Origin: UBA6921 sp031363085 | GTDB taxonomy: Bacteria > Pseudomonadota > Gammaproteobacteria > SG8-11 | Reading direction: 5' to 3' | NCBI GenBank assembly: GCA_031363085.1 | Contig: JANLTU010000126.1 | Span: 1-8,756, forward strand | DNA: 8,756 nucleotides | The notes under the pieces: model-generated | What the model was told of the DNA's origin: nothing | Database searches by the model: none | Seen by the model: only the letters and a program-made list of their open reading frames with translations | In this document: piece after piece, positions 1-4,642 of the stretch | Layout: every line of letters begins with the position of its first letter | Position numbering within the stretch: the stretch's first letter is position 1 | Translations under genes and position numbers: made by a program

Positions 1-179
1 GCGCCGCACTGGCGTTGCTGGGCATCGAGTCCGCCGTGCAAGTGGTGCGCATCGGCGACAGCGAAAGTTTTCATCGCGTGCGCGTCGGCCCGTTCGACGA
101 CTTGGAACGCGCCAATCGCACCCGCAGCAAACTCAAACAGAGCAACTACAGTTCGATATTGTTGCAGGTCAAGAGCTAA
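1..179 (+). CDS. SPOR-domain protein, C-terminal fragment (5' end outside window)
   Basis: This is the last 58 codons of a gene that begins before the window; the frame runs from base 3 to the TAA at 177-179. The translation contains AALALLGIESAVQVVRIG and, further on, FHRVRVGPF, then a helix rich in charged residues (DDLERANRTRSKLKQ) and a final strand SSILLQVKS. The RVRVGPF strand followed by an acidic/basic helix and a short closing strand is the hallmark of the SPOR (peptidoglycan-binding) domain. Such domains sit at the C-terminus of FtsN-, DedD- or RlpA-like proteins, where they bind denuded septal glycan in the periplasm. The N-terminal part, which would show a membrane anchor, is not visible, so the exact family member cannot be named. 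It is unrelated to the genes that follow and is separated from them by repeat copy A. Confidence 0.8.
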   Translation, partial: AALALLGIESAVQVVRIGDSESFHRVRVGPFDDLERANRTRSKLKQSNYSSILLQVKS

Positions 180-464
180 CAAAGATTAGCGCTGTGCGCG
201 CCACGCACTCGTCGTAAAAAGGGGACGCTACCTAATATCCGGTAGTTTGAGTGCTACCTATCTCTTAGGGGTAAGGGTAGGGGCGGCTTGCAGCCGCGCT
301 GATCGCGACTGCAAGTCGCTCCCACCAAGATCATTCCCATGGCAAACAGCAGCATCAGTGGTAATAGGGTCATGGGGTCATGATGGTTGTTCCACAGCAA
401 GGTTTCCTTGATGAAGTGTCTCGGATGGTGTTCTTTGATTGCCTAACGATGAATGAGATGGCGT
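180..464. other. Intergenic region between SPOR gene and marR
   Basis: No credible gene is visible in these 285 bases. The stretch holds repeat copy A (215-331). The part between the repeat and the marR stop (332-464) shows only minor structure: an exact 8-bp tandem GGGTCATG at 367-382 and a 5-bp-stem hairpin CAAGG-TTT-CCTTG at 398-410. Neither is followed by a T-run convincing enough to call a terminator. Both flanking genes end into this region (SPOR on plus, marR on minus), so it is a convergent gap. Confidence 0.6.
215..331 (+). repeat. Intergenic repeat copy A (REP/MITE-like, ~117 bp)
   Basis: The copy starts with TAAAAAGGGGACGCTACC and ends CTCCCACCAAGAT. It matches copy B (2696-2811) except for four differences that I count: positions 269 (G/C), one indel near 277, 279 (A/G) and 310 (T/G). 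The left half carries CTACC (228-232), GGTAG (241-245) and CTACC (254-258), which allow two alternative short stems. The right half (276-326) is a bipartite palindrome with hairpins GCGGCT-TGC-AGCCGC (283-297) and GCGACT-GCA-AGTCGC (305-319). The outer arms can also pair with G-T wobbles into one long stem. This is the typical look of a REP/BIME-like or small non-autonomous element; no transposase is nearby. Confidence 0.85.
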
Positions 465-977
465 TCAGTCACCGGCAGGCTCTAATACCGTCAGCAACTG
501 TGATAGGCGGGTGTCCAGCGCGACCAAGTCAGAAGGTTTGATGGATGCCAGGATGCGGCGCTCGTTTTCGATATGCGCCTCCACCGCGCGGTCGATTAGC
601 GCAAGCCCGTCCGGCGTCAACTGCACCAGCACGCTGCGCGCATCCTCTCGGTTGGGCAGACGCTGCACCAGACCACGGGTTTCCAGCCCCTTCAGCCGGT
701 GCGTCATGGTGCCCGAGGTGATCATCATGGCCGAAAACAAAGTGGTCGGTGCTAGGCAGTAGGGCGCCCCGGATCGCCTTAGCGTGGCCAGCACATCGAA
801 TTCCCAATTGGTCATATCGAAGGCCGCGAAGACCTCGTCCAGCTTGCGCTGCAGCAGCGCCGCGCAACGTTTGATGCGCCCAATAGTAGCCATTGGACTG
901 ACGTCCAAATCCGGGCGCTCCCGGCGCCATTGCGCAAGGATGGCATCTACCGCGTCTGATCGTTGTTTTGCACCCAT
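465..977 (-). CDS. MarR-family transcriptional regulator
   Basis: The 170-residue product, reading from MGAKQRSDAVDA, is a winged-helix repressor of the MarR family. It has an N-terminal dimerisation helix (FAAFDMTNWEFDVLATLRRSG, in part), the recognition-helix region TSGTMTHRLKGLETRGLV and the wing NREDARSVLVQLTPDG. The wing carries the DxR signature of the family. Length is slightly above the usual 140-160 because of an N-terminal extension. An upstream ATG at 992 is in frame, but it has no ribosome binding site and would sit almost on the palindromic operator. The ATG at 977 follows AAGAGG at six bases and is preferred. The gene diverges from the exporter and very likely represses both that operon and itself. 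Ligand unknown; by context perhaps a phenolic, quinone or nitroaromatic compound. Confidence 0.9.
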   Translation of the reverse strand: MGAKQRSDAVDAILAQWRRERPDLDVSPMATIGRIKRCAALLQRKLDEVFAAFDMTNWEFDVLATLRRSGAPYCLAPTTLFSAMMITSGTMTHRLKGLETRGLVQRLPNREDARSVLVQLTPDGLALIDRAVEAHIENERRILASIKPSDLVALDTRLSQLLTVLEPAGD

Positions 978-983
978 CGTCAG

Positions 984-989
984 CCTCTT
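984..989 (-). promoter_or_regulatory. Ribosome binding site that fixes the marR start
   Basis: On the minus strand AAGAGG lies six bases before the ATG at 977. The alternative ATG at 992 has only AT-rich operator sequence upstream, so the site favours the shorter protein. Confidence 0.65.
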
Positions 990-994
990 CATTT

Positions 995-1010
995 ATCTTG
1001 ACATCAAGAT
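995..1010. promoter_or_regulatory. Probable MarR operator O1 (perfect palindrome)
   Basis: ATCTTGA-CA-TCAAGAT is a perfect inverted repeat with 7-bp arms. It overlaps the -35 hexamer of the plus-strand promoter and sits 17 bp upstream of the preferred marR start. A two-fold symmetric site of 16 to 18 bp between divergent marR and target genes is the standard arrangement for this family. Binding here could block both directions. Confidence 0.75.
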
Positions 1011-1026
1011 TAATGCTCGATAAATT
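998..1026 (+). promoter_or_regulatory. Sigma-70-type promoter for the exporter gene
   Basis: A perfect -35 TTGACA (998-1003) is followed after 17 bases by TAAATT (1021-1026), which matches four of six -10 consensus bases. Transcription would begin near 1033, giving a leader of about 24 bases before the ATG at 1057. The operator palindrome covers the -35, which fits repression by steric block. Confidence 0.6.
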
Positions 1027-1034
1027 TCTATTTT

Positions 1035-1050
1035 ATCTTGAATTGAAGAC
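1035..1050. promoter_or_regulatory. Possible second, degenerate MarR operator O2
   Basis: ATCTTGAATTGAAGAC repeats the full left arm ATCTTGA of O1. Its right arm matches five of seven positions. The centre lies 40 bp from the O1 centre, close to four helical turns, just after the predicted transcription start. Confidence 0.4.
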
Positions 1051-1056
1051 AAATGC

Positions 1057-1884
1057 ATGCGCACCACACAAGGCCACGTATCTTGGGTTGATGTCCTCAC
1101 GACCGCGTTGGCCCCGGTCATCTGGGGCTCGACCTACATCGTCACCACTGAGCTGCTGCCTCCAGACCGGCCGTTCACGGCCGCGCTGCTGCGCACCCTG
1201 CCGGCGGGCGTATTGCTGATGCTGTATAGCTGGCGCTTGCCTGCACGGCGGGAGTGGGGCCGCCTGGCCGTGCTCTCGGCGCTGAACATTGGCTTCTTTC
1301 AGGCGCTTCTGTTCGTGGCGGCGTACCGGCTGCCCGGCGGGCTGGCGGCGGTGGTGGGTGCAATCCAGCCACTGCTGGTGATGGGGCTGGCATGGGCGGT
1401 AGATCGGCACCGGCCAGCCCACGTAGCCGTGTGGGCCAGTGTACTGGGTGTCGTCGGCATGGCGATTCTGCTTCTGTCTCCAGGCGCGACCTGGGATCTG
1501 ATCGGCATTAGCGCAGCGCTGGCGGGTGTCGCGTGCATGGCTGCGGGCACCTACCTGGCGCGACGCTGGCAGACCGATATGCCGGTGTTGGCCTTCACCG
1601 GTTGGCAACTGCTGGCGGGTGGGTTGATGCTGGCGCCCGTGGCTTGGGCCGTCGATCCGCCCCTGCCGGAGCTAAGCGCCACGCAGGTACTGGGTTACGC
1701 GTACCTCTCGATCGCCGGTGCCCTGCTGGCCTATACCCTGTGGTTCCGGGGCATCAGGCGTCTATCACCCGTGGCTGTTTCGTCGCTGGGGTTGCTGAGC
1801 CCGTTGACGGCGGTGCTTCTCGGTTGGGCACTGTTGGGGCAGGCCATGACGGATGGGTCGCTGGCTGGTCACCGTGCTTGGTAG
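1057..1884 (+). CDS. EamA/DMT-superfamily exporter, C-terminus disrupted by apparent frameshift
   Basis: The frame encodes 275 residues of a very hydrophobic protein. It has the EamA opening motif APVIWGSTYIVTTELLPP, then successive membrane helices, and the second repeat beginning near WDLIGISAALAGVACMAAGTY. EamA proteins are ten-helix inner-membrane carriers of the drug/metabolite transporter superfamily, usually exporting amino acids, metabolites or drugs. The frame ends abruptly ...AMTDGSLAGHRAW. From about 1868 the +1 frame continues with VTVLGSVLAVQWATG, exactly what the last helix should look like, and runs to a TGA at 1982-1984. A lost pair of bases or one extra base near 1850-1870 would explain this; a sequencing error cannot be excluded. 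The start at 1057 has a weak TGAAGA site. An ATG at 1053 is out of frame. Co-transcription with the nitroreductase is likely. Confidence 0.8.
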   Translation: MRTTQGHVSWVDVLTTALAPVIWGSTYIVTTELLPPDRPFTAALLRTLPAGVLLMLYSWRLPARREWGRLAVLSALNIGFFQALLFVAAYRLPGGLAAVVGAIQPLLVMGLAWAVDRHRPAHVAVWASVLGVVGMAILLLSPGATWDLIGISAALAGVACMAAGTYLARRWQTDMPVLAFTGWQLLAGGLMLAPVAWAVDPPLPELSATQVLGYAYLSIAGALLAYTLWFRGIRRLSPVAVSSLGLLSPLTAVLLGWALLGQAMTDGSLAGHRAW

Positions 1885-1984
1885 CGTTCTGGCAGTGCAG
1901 TGGGCGACGGGCGTACAAAGTCAAAAACCAGTACCTCAAGGCGTGGCTGACGGGTTCACGGGCGGGCGCGACACCGAGAGCTGA
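1868..1984 (+). pseudogene. Out-of-frame C-terminal helix of the EamA exporter
   Basis: Read in the second frame, this stretch gives VTVLGSVLAVQWATG, a glycine/valine-rich membrane helix typical of the tenth helix of EamA proteins. A hydrophilic tail follows, ending at TGA 1982-1984. It has no start codon or ribosome site of its own that would make it an independent gene. It is best read as the displaced end of the upstream gene. Confidence 0.6.
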
Positions 1985-2033
1985 GCGCTCGTTGGCAGTG
2001 CATTTTTCTAAACTATCTTCAACGGAGCATGCC

Positions 2034-2651
2034 ATGTACAACTCCATCAAGGTCCTCATCGAATCCCGCGTCTCGACCAACTATTACGACGCAAACCGTC
2101 ATCTGTCTAACAATGTGATCACCGAGCTGGTCCGCCTAGCCACCCGGGCACCGTCAGCCTATAACTTCCAGAATTGGAAGTTCATTGCCGTGCGCTCCCG
2201 CGAGGCCAAGACGCGCTTGAAAGCCGTGTCCTACGGGCAGCAGAAGGTGGTTGATGCGTCCGTCACATTCATTATCTGCGGCACCCTGGCGGCGCATGAG
2301 CAACTGCCTCATGCACTTCAGCCTTCGGTCGACGTTGGCATCCTGAATCAGTCGACGTTCGACGCTTGGGTGGCCATGGCCCAGGAGTCGCACCCCGGCA
2401 ACTTACAGTTGCAGCGCGACGAGGCGTTTCGTTCCGCGTCTCTGGCGGCGATGACACTGATGTTTGCTGCCCAGGGCATGGGCTTGTCCACCGGCTCGGT
2501 GGGTGGCTTCGACGCTCTTGGCATGGCGCGCGAGTTCGGATTATCTGTCAAGGAGGTGCCGGTAATCCTGGTTACCGTGGGCTATCCCGCAGCAGGCAAT
2601 TGGCCACAGAAACTGCGCAAGCCATTGGATGAGGTGATCGAGTTCGTTTGA
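2034..2651 (+). CDS. Nitroreductase-family FMN oxidoreductase
   Basis: The 205-residue product begins MYNSIKVLIESRVSTNYYD and contains LATRAPSAYNFQNWKFIAV. This is the RxPSxxNxQxW segment that lines the FMN site in the nitroreductase superfamily. A second conserved region, AAMTLMFAAQGMGLSTGSVGG, and the closing GYP...KLRKPLDEVIEF complete the fold. Length is normal for the family. These soluble homodimers use NAD(P)H to reduce nitro groups, quinones or related electrophiles; the substrate here is unknown. A good GGAG (2024-2027) lies six bases before the ATG, and this fixes the start; the open frame extends further upstream but only as a shadow of the exporter gene. The 149-bp gap after the exporter stop has no obvious terminator. 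Co-expression under MarR control suggests detoxification of a compound the exporter also handles. Confidence 0.9.
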   Translation: MYNSIKVLIESRVSTNYYDANRHLSNNVITELVRLATRAPSAYNFQNWKFIAVRSREAKTRLKAVSYGQQKVVDASVTFIICGTLAAHEQLPHALQPSVDVGILNQSTFDAWVAMAQESHPGNLQLQRDEAFRSASLAAMTLMFAAQGMGLSTGSVGGFDALGMAREFGLSVKEVPVILVTVGYPAAGNWPQKLRKPLDEVIEFV

Positions 2652-2662
2652 CAGAAAATAGG

Positions 2663-2692
2663 AAGCGTCCCCTTTTTAAAAAGGGGGCGCTT
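2663..2692. terminator. 30-bp near-perfect palindrome; likely bidirectional terminator and element end
   Basis: The left arm AAGCGTCCCCTTTTT (2663-2677) and right arm AAAAAGGGGGCGCTT (2678-2692) are complementary except for one G-T pair, with no loop base between them. It begins 11 bases after the nitroreductase stop. As RNA it would give a GC-rich stem with an A/U apex rather than a T-tail, so termination is plausible but not canonical. The left arm is also the exact reverse complement of the first 14-15 bases of repeat copy B. Confidence 0.45.
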
Positions 2693-2695
2693 ATA

Positions 2696-2811
2696 TAAAA
2701 AGGGGACGCTACCTAATATCCGGTAGTTTGAGTGCTACCTATCTCTTAGCGGTAAGGTGGGGGCGGCTTGCAGCCGCGCTGATCGCGACGGCAAGTCGCT
2801 CCCACCAAGAT
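2696..2811 (+). repeat. Intergenic repeat copy B (REP/MITE-like, ~116 bp)
   Basis: This is a direct repeat of copy A, 2481 bp downstream and in the same orientation, with about four differences. The right half (2756-2806) forms the same two hairpins: GCGGCT-TGC-AGCCGC, and GCGAC...GTCGC with a changed loop. Its outer arms, starting GGTGGGGGCG and ending CGCTCCCACC, pair with one wobble. It lies 99 bp upstream of the first gene of the signalling operon, so any promoter for that operon must lie in or just after it. Confidence 0.85.
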
Positions 2812-2880
2812 TGCTCCTGCTGTGTGTTCATTCCGTTGTTCAAGTCGGTGCGTGCCACGCCGTTACAGCAGCAGCACGTT

Positions 2881-2897
2881 CGTCCGCCGTGCGGACG
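2881..2897 (+). promoter_or_regulatory. Leader hairpin next to ribosome binding site
   Basis: CGTCCGC-CGT-GCGGACG forms a perfect 7-bp, GC-rich stem with a three-base loop. It ends three bases before the GGAGAG (2901-2906) of the next gene. It could protect the 5' end of the transcript or tune ribosome access. No function is established. Confidence 0.45.
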
Positions 2898-2910
2898 GTC
2901 GGAGAGTCTG

Positions 2911-3720
2911 ATGACGCGAACCTTGCTGCTGGTCGACGATGAGGAAAATATCCTGCGCGCGCTTACGCGCGTGTTTCGTCGCGACGGTTATGTTCTGCTC
3001 ACCGCGCCCAGCGGTGCGGCGGGTCTTGACTTGCTCGCGCAGCACGCTGTGGGTGTTGTCATTTCTGACCAGCGCATGCCGGCGATGACCGGCGTGGAAT
3101 TTTTGAGCCGTGTAAGGGTGCAGTACCCCGACACGCGGCGCATCGTTCTGTCGGGGTACACCGAGCTGAAATCCGTTACCGACGCGATCAATCAGGGCGC
3201 CGTGTACAAGTTTCTGACCAAGCCGTGGGAAGACGACCTGCTGCGCAAGAACGTCGAAGAAGCATTTACCGATTTCGAATTGCGCAGCGAAAACCGGCGT
3301 CTTACGGCGGAGTTGCAAAAATATAATGCTGAGTTGTCGCAGCGCGTCGAGGAAAAAACCTGCGAGCTGCGCCTGAATCTGCACGCGCTTTCGGTCACGC
3401 ACGACGTGCTCGAACAGTTGCCGCTGGCGGTGCTTGGGATCGACGACACCGGCATGATCGTCATCGCTAACCGCATGGCGCACCGGATCACCGACGCCGT
3501 GCCCGGAACGCTGCTTGGCGCAATGATGGACAGCGCGCTGCCGCACGATTTGCGCGTGGCGATCCAGAGCAACTCGGTGGCGGGTGGGGCGACGCTCCAG
3601 GTGGAGCTTGCGCCGGGTCGTGCGACCGAACTGTGGTGCGACTATCTCGATGAGGCTACTCACGCGCGCGGGCGCATCGTCGTGTTACGCCCGCTAACCC
3701 GCATCTCGACCGGCGAGTAA
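2911..3720 (+). CDS. Response regulator, REC - coiled coil - PAS
   Basis: The start at 2911 follows GGAGAG at a good distance and places the receiver at the very N-terminus; the open frame upstream to 2728 only translates the repeat. The 269-residue product has a receiver domain (about 1-120) with acidic pair D9/D10, phosphoacceptor D53 in ISDQRMPAMTG, S81 in LSGYT and K104 in TKPW, so all switch residues are present. Sequence style is that of RpfG-like receivers. A coiled coil (about 122-165) leads into a PAS-like domain (about 168-262) beginning EQLPLAVLGIDDTGMIVIAN. There is no DNA-binding or enzymatic output, so it probably acts through protein contacts or as a phosphate sink. It is first in the operon, six bases ahead of the HDOD gene. 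The PAS assignment is less sure than the receiver. Confidence 0.88.
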   Translation: MTRTLLLVDDEENILRALTRVFRRDGYVLLTAPSGAAGLDLLAQHAVGVVISDQRMPAMTGVEFLSRVRVQYPDTRRIVLSGYTELKSVTDAINQGAVYKFLTKPWEDDLLRKNVEEAFTDFELRSENRRLTAELQKYNAELSQRVEEKTCELRLNLHALSVTHDVLEQLPLAVLGIDDTGMIVIANRMAHRITDAVPGTLLGAMMDSALPHDLRVAIQSNSVAGGATLQVELAPGRATELWCDYLDEATHARGRIVVLRPLTRISTGE

Positions 3721-3726
3721 CGCGCG

Positions 3727-4557
3727 GTGTCGAATCTGCTGCTTCCGGATCTCGAACAACGGCTGCAAGGTCTGCCGCCGTTTCCCACCGCTGCTGCGCG
3801 TGCGTTGGAAGAGCTCGGTCGTGACAATGTAGATTTCAGACGAGTGGAACAGGCGCTTGGCATCGATCCGGTGCTGACCGCGCGGCTGCTGCGCATCGCG
3901 AATTCGCCGTTCTACGGGCTGCCCGGCAAGGTTGCGGCGATCAAGGACGCCTGCTCGCTGACGGGGGTGCCGACGTTGCGCAATTTGATCGTCGCGGCGG
4001 TGGCGATGAGCCAGTTTCCACCCGCCAAAACTTCGCTTGCCCATCGTGGCAGCTTCTGGCGCCACAGTGCGCAATGCGCGGCGTTCGCGTTGGAACTTGC
4101 AACGGTGGCGCGCCAGCCGCGCGATAGTGCGTTCACCGCCGGGTTGCTGCACGACATCGGCAAGCTTGCGCTCGACGCGCTGTTTCCTGCGCAGTACGCA
4201 CAAGTCCACCAACACGGCGGAACGCTTGAGGCCGAAACCGCCGTGCTGGGTACCACGCACGCGCAGATCGGTGCGCGCATCGTCGAGCTGTGGCGCCTGC
4301 CGCTGATGATCCGCGATGCGATTGCCGGACACCATCATCCGGCCGCCGCCGAACGGGCTACGCTGGCCGATGTGGTGCACGCGGCCGATGTGCTAACGCA
4401 TGCGCTGGACGATGCGGCAGAAGGGGAGGTGGCGTGGTCGCGGGTGCAGGACGACGTGTGCGCACGCCTGTTACCCGATGCGCTTACGCGCGAGCCGTTG
4501 TATCAGCGTGGCCAACTGCTCGCGGCGGCGGCCGCCGAGTTGTTCAGTGGCGCGTGA
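3727..4557 (+). CDS. HDOD-domain signalling protein
   Basis: The start is a GTG six bases after the preceding stop, with GGCGAG upstream inside the end of that gene, so translation is probably coupled. The 276-residue protein is essentially one HDOD domain. Visible elements are LPPFPTAAARALEEL, IDPVLTARLLRIANSPFYG (the conserved core of the family), VPTLRNLIVAAVAMS and GLLHDIGKLALDALFP. HDOD proteins are non-catalytic relatives of HD phosphohydrolases that act as regulatory partners in motility, c-di-GMP and stress signalling. Here several potential metal ligands remain: H113, H142-D143, H178, H202-H204 and D221. There is no GYP-type loop, so phosphodiesterase activity is not expected but cannot be ruled out. 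Cytosolic, with no signal peptide. Position between a receiver protein and a kinase suggests an adaptor role in the same pathway. Confidence 0.9.
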   Translation: MSNLLLPDLEQRLQGLPPFPTAAARALEELGRDNVDFRRVEQALGIDPVLTARLLRIANSPFYGLPGKVAAIKDACSLTGVPTLRNLIVAAVAMSQFPPAKTSLAHRGSFWRHSAQCAAFALELATVARQPRDSAFTAGLLHDIGKLALDALFPAQYAQVHQHGGTLEAETAVLGTTHAQIGARIVELWRLPLMIRDAIAGHHHPAAAERATLADVVHAADVLTHALDDAAEGEVAWSRVQDDVCARLLPDALTREPLYQRGQLLAAAAAELFSGA

Positions 4558-4627
4558 TGCCCTAAATCGCCTCTGGTGACGGCCGTTATAACTTTAGGTA
4601 CCGCTGCGCCGGATACGTGTTACCAAC

Positions 4628-4633
4628 GAGAGG
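4628..4633 (+). promoter_or_regulatory. Ribosome binding site that decides the kinase start
   Basis: GAGAGG abuts the ATG at 4634, too close for initiation there. It is nine bases before the in-frame ATG at 4643, which is therefore preferred. The protein loses only three residues (MFV). Confidence 0.6.
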
Positions 4634-4642
4634 ATGTTCGTC

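Larger units (their letters stand above)
216..2677. mobile_element. Candidate non-autonomous element carrying the marR/exporter/nitroreductase cassette
   Basis: The left limit AAAAAGGGGACGCTACC (216-232) and the reverse complement of the right limit GGAAGCGTCCCCTTTTT (2661-2677) match at 16 of 17 bases, so the segment has terminal inverted repeats. Inside are exactly three genes with their own regulator. What is seen is the inverted ends and the enclosed cassette; that it ever moved as a unit is inference. I find no transposase or integrase inside and no convincing target duplication (GTCGT on the left, AAAAA on the right). An equally possible reading is independent insertion of short elements on either side of an older gene cluster. 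Confidence 0.3.
2652..2910. other. Intergenic region between nitroreductase and the signalling operon
   Basis: These 259 bases hold a 30-bp palindrome (2663-2692), repeat copy B (2696-2811) and a leader segment of about 100 bases with a strong hairpin (2881-2897) next to the ribosome site of the following gene. An open frame running in from 2728 translates the repeat and is not credible as coding. I do not see a clear -35/-10 pair for the downstream operon. Confidence 0.6.

Noticed and set aside
398..410. Hairpin CAAGG-TTT-CCTTG as marR terminator
   Set aside because: The stem is only 5 bp, lies 55 bp beyond the stop and has no T-run on the minus strand.
978..992. Longer marR start at 992
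   Set aside because: No ribosome binding site, and the start would lie three bases from the operator palindrome. The ATG at 977 has AAGAGG six bases upstream.
1533..2651. A 372-residue open frame with the nitroreductase at its C-terminus
   Set aside because: The first 167 residues only translate the exporter gene in another frame and show no domain. The ATG at 2034 has a good ribosome site and begins the conserved protein.
215..2811. Possible CRISPR array from repeated units
   Set aside because: Only two full copies exist, 2.5 kb apart, with genes between them and no regular spacers.
2728..2910. N-terminal extension of the REC-PAS regulator
   Set aside because: It translates repeat copy B and the leader. 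The receiver domain starts cleanly at the ATG at 2911 behind GGAGAG.
2863..3663. Long antisense open frame (266 residues) opposite the REC-PAS gene
   Set aside because: It is a codon-bias shadow of a high-GC gene. The product is rich in R/H/Q with no domain, while the plus strand encodes a clear receiver.
4558..4642. Promoter before the histidine kinase
   Set aside because: The gap has AT-rich patches (TTATAACTTTAG) but no -35/-10 pair with proper spacing that I can defend.
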